Assembly: GCF_004766315.1 (NCBI RefSeq)
Contig: NZ_PVSN01000010.1
Span: 1 to 52,993 of the forward strand
Direction: 5' to 3'
Source: Weissella confusa
Lineage (GTDB): Bacteria; Bacillota; Bacilli; Lactobacillales; Lactobacillaceae
DNA: 52,993 nucleotides
A program made the position numbers and the translations under genes. This document shows positions 36,757 through 45,155 of the stretch, piece after piece; positions within the stretch are counted from its first letter, which is position 1; each line of letters begins with the position of its first letter. The notes beneath the pieces were generated by a model, which saw only the letters and a program-made list of their open reading frames with translations, was not told the DNA's origin and did not search any database.

Positions 36757-37581
36757 ATGCGTGATTTGCAAAAGAAGATTATTGATACGTTGGGTGTCCA
36801 AGCAACCATTGACCCTGAAACGGAATTCCGTCGTTCAGTGGACTTGTTGAAGGCTTACCTTAAGAAGACTGGGATGAAGACGTTGGTTTTGGGAATCTCA
36901 GGTGGTCAAGATTCAACGCTTGCCGGTAAGATGTCACAAACCGCAGCTGAAGAGTTGCGTGCTGAGACTGGGGATGCGGACTACAAGTTTGTGGCTATGC
37001 GTTTGCCATACAACGCCCAAGCTGATGAGCAAGATGCTTTGGATTCAATTGCTTGGCAACAAGCTGACCAAACGATTCGTGTAAACATCGAAGACTCTGT
37101 TCAAGGTGTGGTCAAGCAACTTGAAGCAGCCGGTGTGACGGTGTCAGACTTTAACAAGGGTAACATCAAGGCCCGTGAGCGTATGATTGCGCAATACGGT
37201 GTTGCTGGTGCGATGCACGGTGTTGTCGTTGGAACTGATCACGCTGCTGAAGCTTTGGCTGGTTTCTACACGAAGTTTGGTGACGGTGCGGCTGATATCA
37301 CGCCATTGTACCGTTTGAACAAGCGCCAAGGCCGTCAAATCTTGGCTTACTTGGGTGCACCTGAGCACTTGTACCAAAAGACGCCAACGGCTGATTTGGA
37401 AGAAGACCGTCCAGCGTTGCCTGACGAAGTGGCATTGGGTGTCACTTACGATGCAATTGATGACTATCTAGAAGGCAAGGATGTTGCCGAAAAGGATGCC
37501 ATCCAAATCGAGAAGTTGTTTACGACAACTGAGCACAAGCGTCAATCACCAGTCACTGTTTTCGATGAGTGGTGGAAGTAA
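36757..37581 (+). CDS. nadE: NH3-dependent NAD+ synthetase
   Basis: The last step of NAD synthesis. 274 residues, single-domain ammonia-using form. The PP-loop [11 protein letters not shown] is near residue 48, and [22 protein letters not shown] near 158 is in two characteristic pieces. TTAGGAG precedes the ATG. With pncB it forms a two-gene NAD salvage operon; nadD is not in the window. Confidence 0.95.
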   Translation: MRDLQKKIIDTLGVQATIDPETEFRRSVDLLKAYLKKTGMKTLVLGISGGQDSTLAGKMSQTAAEELRAETGDADYKFVAMRLPYNAQADEQDALDSIAWQQADQTIRVNIEDSVQGVVKQLEAAGVTVSDFNKGNIKARERMIAQYGVAGAMHGVVVGTDHAAEALAGFYTKFGDGAADITPLYRLNKRQGRQILAYLGAPEHLYQKTPTADLEEDRPALPDEVALGVTYDAIDDYLEGKDVAEKDAIQIEKLFTTTEHKRQSPVTVFDEWWK

Positions 37582-37597
37582 AACGTTATAAGAAACG

Positions 37598-37631
37598 AGA
37601 CCTGTTTCCAGCTGGGAACAGGTCTTTTTTT
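37598..37631 (+). terminator. Rho-independent terminator after nadE
   Basis: AGACCTGTTTCC pairs with GGGAACAGGTCT (one G-U), then TTTTTTT. Confidence 0.88.
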
Positions 37632-37918
37632 GTAACGAAAATGTATTGTGTATATTTTGACAATCTCCAAAATGATAAAACCCTAATGTAACAGAACGTT
37701 AGGTTGTTGGTTACGAATGTATAGGAATAAAATTGCGTCCAAAAATGTGTATTTAAATTAACGAAACGGCGTCATATAGTTATATTTTAATCATTATTCA
37801 CTATTAGTTAGGAATAAATATTCATTTGACGTTTGTATTTATTTTTCCGATAATAGACACAATAAATAATGGGTAATGTTCGTATACTAACGAAATGTTA
37901 CCAAAAAGGGGTATTGGA
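37632..37918 (+). promoter_or_regulatory. AT-rich promoter region of the ribonucleotide reductase operon
   Basis: The gene-free stretch is clearly more AT-rich than its neighbours. A promoter is seen at 37826-37854 (TTGACG, 17 bp, GATAAT). TAACGAAA occurs three times (37633, 37759, 37888), with a near-copy TTACGAAT at 37711. CCTAA and TTAGG form an imperfect dyad near 37680-37703. No cobalamin riboswitch core and no convincing NrdR box were seen. Confidence 0.55.
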
Positions 37919-40099
37919 ATGGGGTCTATTAAGTTATCAGACGCGTTTGTCGCCGAAACAATTGCGAACATTAAGCCACACTGGGGAACGTTGGGTTGGG
38001 TAACCTACAAGCGTACGTATGCACGTTGGAATGATGCGGCTGGCCGTACGGAAGAATGGCATGAGACAGTGAAGCGTGTAATCGAAGGAAACATCAACTT
38101 GGATCCACGTTTGCAAGAAGGGACAGCATCAGTTGCGGATATTGATGCGCTACAAATCGAAGCCGAAGAATTGTTCCGTGCGATTTATTCATTGTCTGCA
38201 ACACCATCTGGTCGTAACTTGTGGATCTCAGGTACGCCTTATCAAGAGGCGCACGGGGATGCGTTGAACAACTGCTGGTTTGTGGCAATGCGCCCACAAG
38301 CATACGGTGAGAGTCACATCGTGCCGCCATATGCAGATAAGCAAGAAATCATGGCCTCAATGCCATTTGCTTTCTTGTTCGACCAATTGATGAAGGGTGG
38401 CGGTGTTGGTGTTTCTGTGACACAAAAGAACGTCGCGCAAATGCCGGCAGTTGCCCAAACAGTTGATGCAACTATCGTGATTAACCCTGAAGCTGATGCT
38501 TATGAAGAGGCTCGTATTGCTGGTGCTGATAACGCAACTGAAATTATGGTTGGGGATGCCGATGTTGTGACAGTGCCTGACACGCGTGAAGGTTGGGTCT
38601 TGATGACGGCTGATTTGATTGATCGCCACTTCCGTCAAGACATGAAGCGTGCGGTTGTTTATGATGTTTCAGCCATTCGTGCTAAGGGCGCTAAGATTAA
38701 GGGCTTCGGTGGTGTGGCTTCTGGTCCAGCACCATTGATTGAATTGATTCAAGATGTGAACGACTTGTTGAACGACACGTTGGGTGAGCACTTGTCATCA
38801 GTTGATTGCACGGACATCGCCAACTTGATTGGTAAGACAGTTGTTTCTGGTGGTGTGCGTCGTTCTGCAGAAATCGCGCTTGGGGATGCCGATGATGCAG
38901 CCTTCGTTGCGATGAAGCAAGACAAGGAAAAGCTCTACCACCACCGTTGGGCATCTAACAATTCTGTTTTCGTAACGGCTGATGACACAGCTCAATACGA
39001 TGACATCGTCGCAGCCATTGCTGAAAATGGTGAGCCTGGGGTTGTTAACTTGGACTTGTTGCGTAACTACGGCCGTTTGGCGGATGGTGAGCAACCAGGA
39101 ATTGATGCCGATGTTGAAGGAACGAACCCATGTGGTGAAATTTCGTTGGCTAATTGTGAAGCCTGCAATTTGTTTGAGGTATTCCCGAACGTTGCGATGG
39201 AACAAGGATTTGATCCTGCCCGTATCGTTGCATTGGGAGCCCGCTTTGCAAAGCGTGTGACATTTAGCCCATATGATTGGGAGATTTCACGTCAAATCAT
39301 TAATAAGAACCGACGTATCGGGGTGTCTTTGTCAGGTATCCAAGATTGGGTTTTGACGTCATTCGGTGCCCCTGTTGTGACGGGCTGGGACGGTGACACA
39401 CCAATCTACAACCAAGAGTTGATTAATGAAGTTGACCGTTTGTACCAAGCGGTTAAGGAAGCTGATGCACAATACTCAGCAACGTTGCACTGCAACCCAT
39501 CAGTGAAGTGCACAACGGTTAAGCCATCAGGTACGGTTTCAAAGTTGACGGGTGTTTCAGAAGGTATGCACTTTAACTACGCTGACCACTTGATTCAACG
39601 CATTCGTTTCCAAGATACGGATCCATTGTTGAAGGCGTTGCAAGCTGCTCGTTACCATATCGAGCCAGATGTATACTCAGAAAACACGATGGTTGTGGAG
39701 TTCCCAGTTAAGGCTGCTTCAGCTGATTATCCTGGCTTTAAGTCAGCAGGTGAAGTCAGTGTTGCCGAGCAATTAGCGAACCAAGCCTTCTTGCAAAAGT
39801 ACTGGGCTGACAACTCAGTCAGCTGCACGATTACGTTCCAAGAGGATGAGAAGCCGCTGTTGGCTAAGATGTTGCGCCAATACGCCCCACAAATTAAGTC
39901 AACGTCAATGTTGCCTTACTCAGGGCACGGCTTTGCGCAAGCGCCAAAGGAGCCAATTTCAGCTGAAGATTATGCTGAACGTTCAGTATCAGTATTCGGT
40001 GATGTGCAAGCGGTTTACGAAGCGCTACACAGTGAAGATAAGTTGATGGACTTGGTTGATTCAAGTGATTGTGAGACGGGTGCATGCCCAATTAAGTAA
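37919..40099 (+). CDS. Adenosylcobalamin-dependent ribonucleoside-triphosphate reductase (class II, monomeric)
   Basis: Makes dNTPs from NTPs using a thiyl radical generated by coenzyme B12. 726 residues, close to the roughly 740 of the Lactobacillus leichmannii enzyme, which it strongly resembles: HWGTLGWVTYKRTYARW near the N-terminus, TPSGRNLWISGT, NNCWFVA (redox Cys), KGGGVGVSV, and NPCGEISLANCEACNLFEV (radical and redox Cys). The C-terminus ends DCETGACPIK, the swinging-arm Cys pair. The Met behind AAGGGG is used. The next two genes point to B12 uptake. Confidence 0.95.
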   Translation: MGSIKLSDAFVAETIANIKPHWGTLGWVTYKRTYARWNDAAGRTEEWHETVKRVIEGNINLDPRLQEGTASVADIDALQIEAEELFRAIYSLSATPSGRNLWISGTPYQEAHGDALNNCWFVAMRPQAYGESHIVPPYADKQEIMASMPFAFLFDQLMKGGGVGVSVTQKNVAQMPAVAQTVDATIVINPEADAYEEARIAGADNATEIMVGDADVVTVPDTREGWVLMTADLIDRHFRQDMKRAVVYDVSAIRAKGAKIKGFGGVASGPAPLIELIQDVNDLLNDTLGEHLSSVDCTDIANLIGKTVVSGGVRRSAEIALGDADDAAFVAMKQDKEKLYHHRWASNNSVFVTADDTAQYDDIVAAIAENGEPGVVNLDLLRNYGRLADGEQPGIDADVEGTNPCGEISLANCEACNLFEVFPNVAMEQGFDPARIVALGARFAKRVTFSPYDWEISRQIINKNRRIGVSLSGIQDWVLTSFGAPVVTGWDGDTPIYNQELINEVDRLYQAVKEADAQYSATLHCNPSVKCTTVKPSGTVSKLTGVSEGMHFNYADHLIQRIRFQDTDPLLKALQAARYHIEPDVYSENTMVVEFPVKAASADYPGFKSAGEVSVAEQLANQAFLQKYWADNSVSCTITFQEDEKPLLAKMLRQYAPQIKSTSMLPYSGHGFAQAPKEPISAEDYAERSVSVFGDVQAVYEALHSEDKLMDLVDSSDCETGACPIK

Positions 40100-40114
40100 C
40101 GCAGGAGCAGAGAG

Positions 40115-40525
40115 ATGCGAGTGATTAATAAAGTTTTGATGTTGTTGATTGCGCTAGTTTTGATTATTGGTGCGACATTGTTCGGTATGCAGCATTGGCA
40201 AAGTCGAACAGATGCCCAAACAACGCAAGCAAAGACAGAACGTCATGTGACAATGGTTGTGAAGCATGATGATAAAGAGAAGACGTTCAAAGTGACGTTG
40301 AAAAAGGGTGAAACGCTTTTGGATTTGACCCAAAACGAGAAGCGTGAGCCAAAGATGTCAGTGACGGCCGATGGGTTTATCACTGAAATTGATGGTCGTG
40401 CCCAAAATCAAGTGAAGAACCAATACTGGGTTTATACGGTAAATGGAAAGCAAACCAGTGAAGCGCCCGCTGATTTGAAGTTGCATTCCGGTGATCGTAT
40501 TACCTTTGAGTTGAAGCAGTTCTAA
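40115..40525 (+). CDS. DUF4430 domain protein, membrane-anchored, putative cobalamin-binding
   Basis: 136 residues. A single N-terminal membrane helix (about 6-25, LMLLIALVLIIGATLFGM) without lipobox Cys is followed by an extracellular domain. The domain has TLKKGETLLDLTQ near 70 and the ending YWVYTVNGKQTSEAPADLKL then SGDRITFEL, the DUF4430 pattern related to the C-terminal domain of transcobalamin and intrinsic factor. Located 15 nt after the B12-dependent reductase and overlapping an ECF S component, so surface capture of cobalamin is a reasonable inference. Confidence 0.8.
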   Translation: MRVINKVLMLLIALVLIIGATLFGMQHWQSRTDAQTTQAKTERHVTMVVKHDDKEKTFKVTLKKGETLLDLTQNEKREPKMSVTADGFITEIDGRAQNQVKNQYWVYTVNGKQTSEAPADLKLHSGDRITFELKQF

Positions 40526-41046
40526 TGACAAAAACGCTACATTGGGTGGCGATGACAGGCGTGTTGACGGCCGTGATGGTTGTCGCGCGCCTGTTCGTGC
40601 ATCCGTGGCCAAACGTGACCCCGTTCACTGCTTTGGTCATCCTTGTTGCTTGGTATTTTGGCTGGCGCATTGCCTTGCCAGCAACAAGTCTTGCCGTGAT
40701 TTTAACGGGATTGTTGTTGGGGATGCACCCAGTCGTGGTGGTGCAAATAATTTTGTATGCCGGATTAGTCTTGATTACCAGCGGCAGTCGGCATATTGCT
40801 GATGAAAAAAGCATGGCGTTGATTGTTGGCTTAGTCTTTTGCTTAACTTACGGTTTTTGGACGACAATTTTGCAAGCACCGTTCTTATTTGGTGGCTTTA
40901 ATTGGCCGGCAATTTGGAGTTATTGGCTGGCCGGATTATCGTTTGATTTCGTTCATTGTGTGGCGACGTTTGTGTGCGTGATAGCGCTATTTCATCCGTT
41001 TTCTCGGATACTGATGATGTATCAAAAAATACCGCAAAAAGCTTGA
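40525..41046 (+). CDS. ECF-type transporter S component, probably cobalamin (CbrT-like)
   Basis: 173 residues with five or six membrane helices. The N-terminal MTGVLTAVMVVARLF and FTALVILVAWYFGWR segments fit the alanine/aromatic helix 1-2 pattern of S components, which need a shared EcfA-A'-T module (not in this window). Substrate is inferred from context: the gene is coupled (TAATG) to a DUF4430 protein and downstream of a B12-dependent reductase. Confidence 0.75.
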   Translation: MTKTLHWVAMTGVLTAVMVVARLFVHPWPNVTPFTALVILVAWYFGWRIALPATSLAVILTGLLLGMHPVVVVQIILYAGLVLITSGSRHIADEKSMALIVGLVFCLTYGFWTTILQAPFLFGGFNWPAIWSYWLAGLSFDFVHCVATFVCVIALFHPFSRILMMYQKIPQKA

Positions 41047-41110
41047 CTTACTATGATAAAATAAGTGTGATGCATTAGGGGAATATGATAATTAAATTAT
41101 TGCCTGTTCA

Positions 41111-41146
41111 CCTAACTGTAAGCATATTGTTTAGGGATTTTTTGCC
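41111..41146 (+). terminator. Weak terminator-like hairpin after the ECF gene
   Basis: CCTAAC pairs with GTTTAGG (one bulge) around a 12-nt loop, followed by ATTTTTT. The stem is short. Confidence 0.4.
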
Positions 41147-41170
41147 GTCATGTTACCATTGGCTTATACA
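41142..41170 (+). promoter_or_regulatory. Promoter of cysS
   Basis: TTGCCG, 17 bp, TATACA. This gives a very short leader (about 15 nt) ahead of cysS, and no T-box, unlike many Firmicute cysS genes. Confidence 0.6.
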
Positions 41171-41191
41171 AACTAAAAGGGGTAAATCACA

Positions 41192-42607
41192 ATGATGAAG
41201 ACGTTCAACACGATGAGCTTGCAAAAGGAAGATTTCAAGCCCATCAACGAGAAGACGATCAACATGTACGTTTGCGGACCTACTGTCTACAACTACATCC
41301 ACATCGGTAACGCACGTTCTGCGATTACGTTCGACACTATTCGTCGCTACTTCGAGTACCGCGGATACGAAGTTAACTATGTTTCTAACTTCACTGACGT
41401 TGATGACAAGATGATTGCTGCTGCTGCTGAACAAGGAATTACGGTTCCTGAATTGGCCGACAAGTACATCGATGCCTTCAACGAAGACACAGCACCATTG
41501 AACATCAAGCCTGCAACTGTTCGCCCTCGTGCAACTGAGCACATTCCTGAGATTATCGAGTTCGTTGAGGACTTGATCAAGAAGGGTTACGCTTACGAGT
41601 CTGAAGGTGACGTTTACTTCCGTGCTAAGAAGTTCAAGGGTTACGGTATTTTGGCTCACCAAGATTTGGCTGAGATGGAATCTAACGCTGCTGGTCGTTT
41701 GGATGACGGTGAATTGGCACGTAAGGAAGACCCAATGGACTTTGCTGTCTGGAAGGGTGAGAACGGCGATGGTGCCATTGCTTGGAACTCACCTTGGGGT
41801 AAGGGACGTCCTGGATGGCACATCGAGTGCTCAGTGATGTCAACGAAGTACTTGGGAAACCACTTGGACATCCACGGTGGTGGAATTGACTTGGCTTTCC
41901 CACACCACACGAACGAAATTGCACAAACTGAAGCTCACACTGGTGAGAAGTTCGTTGAGAAGTGGTTGCACAACGGTTTCGTTACGGTTGGTGACGAAAA
42001 CGAAAAGATGTCAAAGTCATTGGGTAACTTCACGACTGTTCACGAATTGTTGCAACAAATCGATGATCCAATGGTTTTGCGTTTCTTCATGGCAACGACG
42101 CAATACCGTCGTCCAATTGCTTACTCACAAAAGAACATGGACTTGGCTGCCCGTAACTTGGAGCGTATCCGCACTGGGTACCGCAACTTGCAATTCCGTT
42201 TGGGATCAGCAGTTGAAGGTTCAGATGCAGATATCGAAGCAAAGGCACAAGAAAAGGTTGATGCCTTTGTAGAGGCCATGGACGATGACTTCAACGCACA
42301 AAACGCTATGACGGCGGTTTATGAGTTGATTGAATTGGCAAACTTGTACTCACAAGCTGAAGAAGTTAAGGCTGACACGGTTAACTTTGTCTTGAAGCAA
42401 ATCAAGGACTTGATGAACGTGTTTGGCGTTGATGGTTTGGAGCAAGCACCTTTGTTGGATGCAGATGTTGATGCATTGATCAAGGAACGTGATGCTGCCC
42501 GTGAGACGTCAAACTTTGCTCGTTCAGATGAAATTCGTGACGAGTTGGCTGCTCGTGGCATTATCCTAGAAGATACGCCACAAGGAACACGCTGGCGTCG
42601 TGCATAA
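41192..42607 (+). CDS. cysS: Cysteinyl-tRNA synthetase
   Basis: 471 residues, class [17 protein letters not shown] (residues 29-44) contains a zinc Cys and the HIGH-type motif [15 protein letters not shown] near 212 and [11 protein letters not shown] near 237 supply other zinc ligands, and EKMSKSLGN near 270 is the KMSKS motif. AAAAGGGG precedes tandem ATGATG. In Bacillus this gene is followed by mrnC; here a 3.9-kb methionine/acetoin region lies between. Confidence 0.96.
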   Translation: MMKTFNTMSLQKEDFKPINEKTINMYVCGPTVYNYIHIGNARSAITFDTIRRYFEYRGYEVNYVSNFTDVDDKMIAAAAEQGITVPELADKYIDAFNEDTAPLNIKPATVRPRATEHIPEIIEFVEDLIKKGYAYESEGDVYFRAKKFKGYGILAHQDLAEMESNAAGRLDDGELARKEDPMDFAVWKGENGDGAIAWNSPWGKGRPGWHIECSVMSTKYLGNHLDIHGGGIDLAFPHHTNEIAQTEAHTGEKFVEKWLHNGFVTVGDENEKMSKSLGNFTTVHELLQQIDDPMVLRFFMATTQYRRPIAYSQKNMDLAARNLERIRTGYRNLQFRLGSAVEGSDADIEAKAQEKVDAFVEAMDDDFNAQNAMTAVYELIELANLYSQAEEVKADTVNFVLKQIKDLMNVFGVDGLEQAPLLDADVDALIKERDAARETSNFARSDEIRDELAARGIILEDTPQGTRWRRA

Positions 42608-42620
42608 TTAATAGTTTTTG

Positions 42621-42658
42621 AAACAGTCACTTGGCTTATTGCTGGGTGGCTGTTTTTT
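42621..42658 (+). terminator. Rho-independent terminator after cysS
   Basis: AAACAGTCAC pairs with GTGGCTGTTT (one G-U), followed by TTTTTT. Confidence 0.75.
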
Positions 42659-42679
42659 GTTGGCCGTTTTTCTAATCGT

Positions 42680-42698
42680 TTTTTAATAAAACTATTGA
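42680..42698 (+). repeat. Direct repeat upstream of the reductase gene (copy 1 of 2)
   Basis: The 19-mer TTTTTAATAAAACTATTGA is found again at 43525-43543. In both places the last bases form the start of a -35 box. Confidence 0.8.
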
Positions 42699-42723
42699 AC
42701 TTTTGCGTGGGTGGGGTTATTGT
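42695..42723 (+). promoter_or_regulatory. Promoter of the SDR gene
   Basis: TTGAAC, 17 bp, TATTGT, beginning in the 19-bp direct repeat. Confidence 0.6.
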
Positions 42724-42749
42724 GTACGCATGCAGAGGGGGAATTTATT

Positions 42750-43520
42750 ATGACGAAATTGGCGATTGTAACAGGTGCTGGTCAGGGAATTGGTGAAAGT
42801 ATCGCCTTCCGATTGGCAAAAGATGGGTTTGCGATTGGTGTTGCAGACATCAATACCGTTACTGGAGAAGAAGTTGCCCACGCGCTGATTGAAGCTGGCT
42901 ATCAGGCTAAGTTTTATCAGATTGATGTGGCGCACCGGGGTGAGGTGTTCCAACTGGTTGACCAGGCAGTGTCTGACTTAGGTGAGTTGGCTGTGTATGT
43001 GAATAATGCCGGGATTGCAGTGATTGATTCGTTTGTTGATGCTGATCCGGTTGATGTTGAACGGATTCTTGATGTGAATCTAAAGGGCACTTACTGGGGG
43101 ATTCAAGCCGCGGCGACGCGCTTTAAGCAACAAGGGCATGGTGGGCGTATTGTGAACGCTGCCTCGCTGGCTGGTGTGGAGGCATCAGCGTTACAAAGTG
43201 CCTATTCGGCATCAAAGTTTGGTATTCGTGGCTTAACGCAATCGTCTGCCAAGGAATTGGCGGCGGATCAAATTACAGTTAACGCCTACAACCCCGGCGT
43301 AGTACGCACACCATTGCGGGATGCGATTGATGAGCGAACGGCGGCGATTAAGCAGGTGACGGTGCCTGAACAACAAGCAAACGTTTTAACTGAAATTGCC
43401 TTGGGGCGTGAAGCGACGCCGGCTGATGTTGCTGAAGTTGTCGCCTGGTTTGCGTCACCAGCAGCCGCTTATATTACAGGGCAATCTATCATGGTTGATG
43501 GCGGCATGGAGTTTCTCTAA
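42750..43520 (+). CDS. Short-chain dehydrogenase, acetoin/diacetyl reductase-like (2,3-butanediol dehydrogenase family)
   Basis: 256 residues of classical SDR. NAD-binding TGAGQGIGES near 8, NNAGIAV near 86, catalytic Ser in NAASLAG near 139, and YSASKFGIRGLTQ near 152 (Tyr and Lys) are seen. Sequence pattern and length fit ButA-type enzymes that reduce diacetyl and acetoin with NADH, consistent with a heterofermenter; substrate is inference. AGAGGGGG precedes the ATG. It is a monocistronic unit between cysS and the methionine operon, without a clear terminator. Confidence 0.82.
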   Translation: MTKLAIVTGAGQGIGESIAFRLAKDGFAIGVADINTVTGEEVAHALIEAGYQAKFYQIDVAHRGEVFQLVDQAVSDLGELAVYVNNAGIAVIDSFVDADPVDVERILDVNLKGTYWGIQAAATRFKQQGHGGRIVNAASLAGVEASALQSAYSASKFGIRGLTQSSAKELAADQITVNAYNPGVVRTPLRDAIDERTAAIKQVTVPEQQANVLTEIALGREATPADVAEVVAWFASPAAAYITGQSIMVDGGMEFL

Positions 43521-43524
43521 TTTA

Positions 43525-43543
43525 TTTTTAATAAAACTATTGA
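43525..43543 (+). repeat. Direct repeat upstream of the T-box leader (copy 2 of 2)
   Basis: Identical over 19 bp to 42680-42698, and it again leads into a -35 box. Confidence 0.8.
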
Positions 43544-43568
43544 CGTTTTCTAATTTTAGTTTTAAGAT
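43540..43568 (+). promoter_or_regulatory. Promoter of the MetE-like/MetQ/LuxS operon
   Basis: TTGACG, 17 bp, TAAGAT, followed by a T-box leader. Confidence 0.7.
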
Positions 43569-43574
43569 ACAAAC

Positions 43575-43846
43575 ATCGACTAGGAAGAGATAAGTACTTT
43601 TCAAGCGTCGCCAGAGAGTTAATGGTTGGTGTGAATTAACGGACGCGCGAATTGGAAAATGGTCTTGGAGTCTTAATGACGTGAGCAAAGTGTTAGCGTC
43701 ACTCGGGTGCGCCCGTTATCGCGCTTAGGTATCGTCGGCATACGACCGTACTGAAAGAGGATGGTTCCTATTTTTGAGGACCATTGAACCCGGGTGGTAA
43801 CACGTGAAAACGTCCCGTAGCTGTAGTGGCTACGGGACGTTTTTTG
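43575..43846 (+). promoter_or_regulatory. T-box leader, methionine-type, upstream of the MetE-like gene
   Basis: Stem I carries AGAGAGTTAATGG and GGTGTGAATTAAC. The specifier loop reads GAAAATGG with ATG at 43659-43661, matching the other T-box in the window. The T-box sequence GGGTGGTAACACG is at 43792-43804. The terminator pairs AAAACGTCCCGTAGC with GCTACGGGACGTTTT (43807-43843), then Ts. Low charged tRNA-Met would permit readthrough. About 185 nt separate the terminator from the MetE-like gene; that stretch holds a short ORF and a CTCACC/GGTGAG hairpin. Confidence 0.9.
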
Positions 43847-43880
43847 TTTACGGATAGTTGAAGAAAGTGAGGAAGGAACG

Positions 43881-43952
43881 ATGCAATATCTATGTGTCAC
43901 CGCTCACCGATGTCTTTTTGTTGGTGAGGGGCTTGGTCAAAGTCGAATGTGA
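43881..43952 (+). CDS. Possible 23-residue leader peptide
   Basis: An ATG with an excellent ribosome site (GAGGAAGGAACG) opens a frame reading MQYLCVTAHRC... and ending ...GQSRM before TGA. It lies between the T-box terminator and the MetE-like gene. A CTCACC/GGTGAG dyad (near 43900-43927) lies inside it. No function is recognised; it may be a leader peptide or chance. Confidence 0.35.
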   Translation: MQYLCVTAHRCLFVGEGLGQSRM

Positions 43953-44031
43953 TTTTTTGGAACTGGCAGTGGGCCAGACAAAATGACAGCTACGACAGAT
44001 TAAGTTTTAAACAACAGGAGAGTTAGAAATT

Positions 44032-45150
44032 ATGACAGTAGGAACTAAGGTACGTTATCACTTTGACCAGGTTGGATCATATCTACGTCCAGCAGCATTG
44101 AAGCAAGCTCGTGCAGATTACACGGCCGGGACAATCGACCATGAGACACTCATTCAAGTGCAACATGACGAAATTCATGATTTGGCGGTTCACCAACATG
44201 AAGTTGGATTGAAGGATGTCACGGATGGTGAATTTGCCCGTTCGTGGTGGCACCTCGACTTTTTGTGGGGACTCACCGGGGTTGACCGATACACGCAAGA
44301 AGATTCATACAAATTCCACGGTGAGAAAACGCGAACGGATAACGTGCAATTGACTGGCAAGATTGCCTTTAATCCAGACCATCCATTCTTTGCAGACTTC
44401 GCCTACCTGAAGTCAATTGCGCCAGAGGGGACTGAACCTAAGTCAACGATTCCAGCACCGACGTTGCTCTTCCGCGATGGTCGTTCGGACCGGGCCTTAG
44501 AGTTTTATGACACATGGGAAGCCTACTTGGATGATTTAGCGCAAGCGTACCATGATACGTTGCAACGCTATTATGATTTGGGCAGTCGCTATGTCCAACT
44601 AGATGATACGACCTGGGCCTTCTTGATTAGCAAGTTGAACGAGTTCAAGAATGATCCGGCTGAGCGTGCTAAGTATGAAAAGATTGCGACGGACAGCGTT
44701 TATGTCATTAACAAGGCGTTGGATGGTTTGCCAGAAGATTTTAAAATCTCAACACACATCTGCCGAGGTAACTTCAAGTCAACGTATCTCTTCGAAGGTG
44801 GTTATGCACCAGTAGCGAAGTACCTTGGGCAGTTGCACTATGACACCTACTTCTTGGAATATGATGATGCCCGCTCAGGTGACTTTGAGCCCTTGCCTGA
44901 AATTTGGCAAGGTCGTGAAGATGTCACGATTGTGTTGGGCTTGGTGACAAGCAAGTCACCTAAGCTTGAGTCAACCGAGGCGATTAAGAATCGCATTGCT
45001 GACGCAGCTAAACTAATTCCGCTTGAAAACTTAGCGCTATCGACGCAATGTGGCTTTGCTTCCACGGAAGAGGGAAATGCGTTGACGGAACAAGAAGAAT
45101 GGACAAAGTTATCATTCATCAAGCACATTGCGGATGAAGTTTGGGGGTAG
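44032..45150 (+). CDS. MetE C-terminal-like methyltransferase (YxjG/YxjH type)
   Basis: 372 residues, corresponding to only the catalytic C-terminal half of cobalamin-independent methionine synthase (about 750 residues). The start FDQVGSYLRP and the zinc-ligand pattern H242-x-C244, E276 and C340 (in STQCGF) are present. It would methylate homocysteine or a related thiol; without the N-terminal half the methyl donor may differ from the polyglutamyl folate used by MetE. AACAGGAGAG precedes the ATG. First gene of a T-box operon with a MetQ homologue and luxS. Confidence 0.87.
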   Translation: MTVGTKVRYHFDQVGSYLRPAALKQARADYTAGTIDHETLIQVQHDEIHDLAVHQHEVGLKDVTDGEFARSWWHLDFLWGLTGVDRYTQEDSYKFHGEKTRTDNVQLTGKIAFNPDHPFFADFAYLKSIAPEGTEPKSTIPAPTLLFRDGRSDRALEFYDTWEAYLDDLAQAYHDTLQRYYDLGSRYVQLDDTTWAFLISKLNEFKNDPAERAKYEKIATDSVYVINKALDGLPEDFKISTHICRGNFKSTYLFEGGYAPVAKYLGQLHYDTYFLEYDDARSGDFEPLPEIWQGREDVTIVLGLVTSKSPKLESTEAIKNRIADAAKLIPLENLALSTQCGFASTEEGNALTEQEEWTKLSFIKHIADEVWG

Positions 45151-45155
45151 GCGAA

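Noticed and set aside
37632-37918. Cobalamin riboswitch before the class II reductase
   Set aside because: The region is AT-rich and lacks a recognisable B12-box core or a terminator before the gene.
41153-41662. 169-codon minus-strand frame over cysS
   Set aside because: Antisense to cysS and covering its promoter, with no ribosome site.
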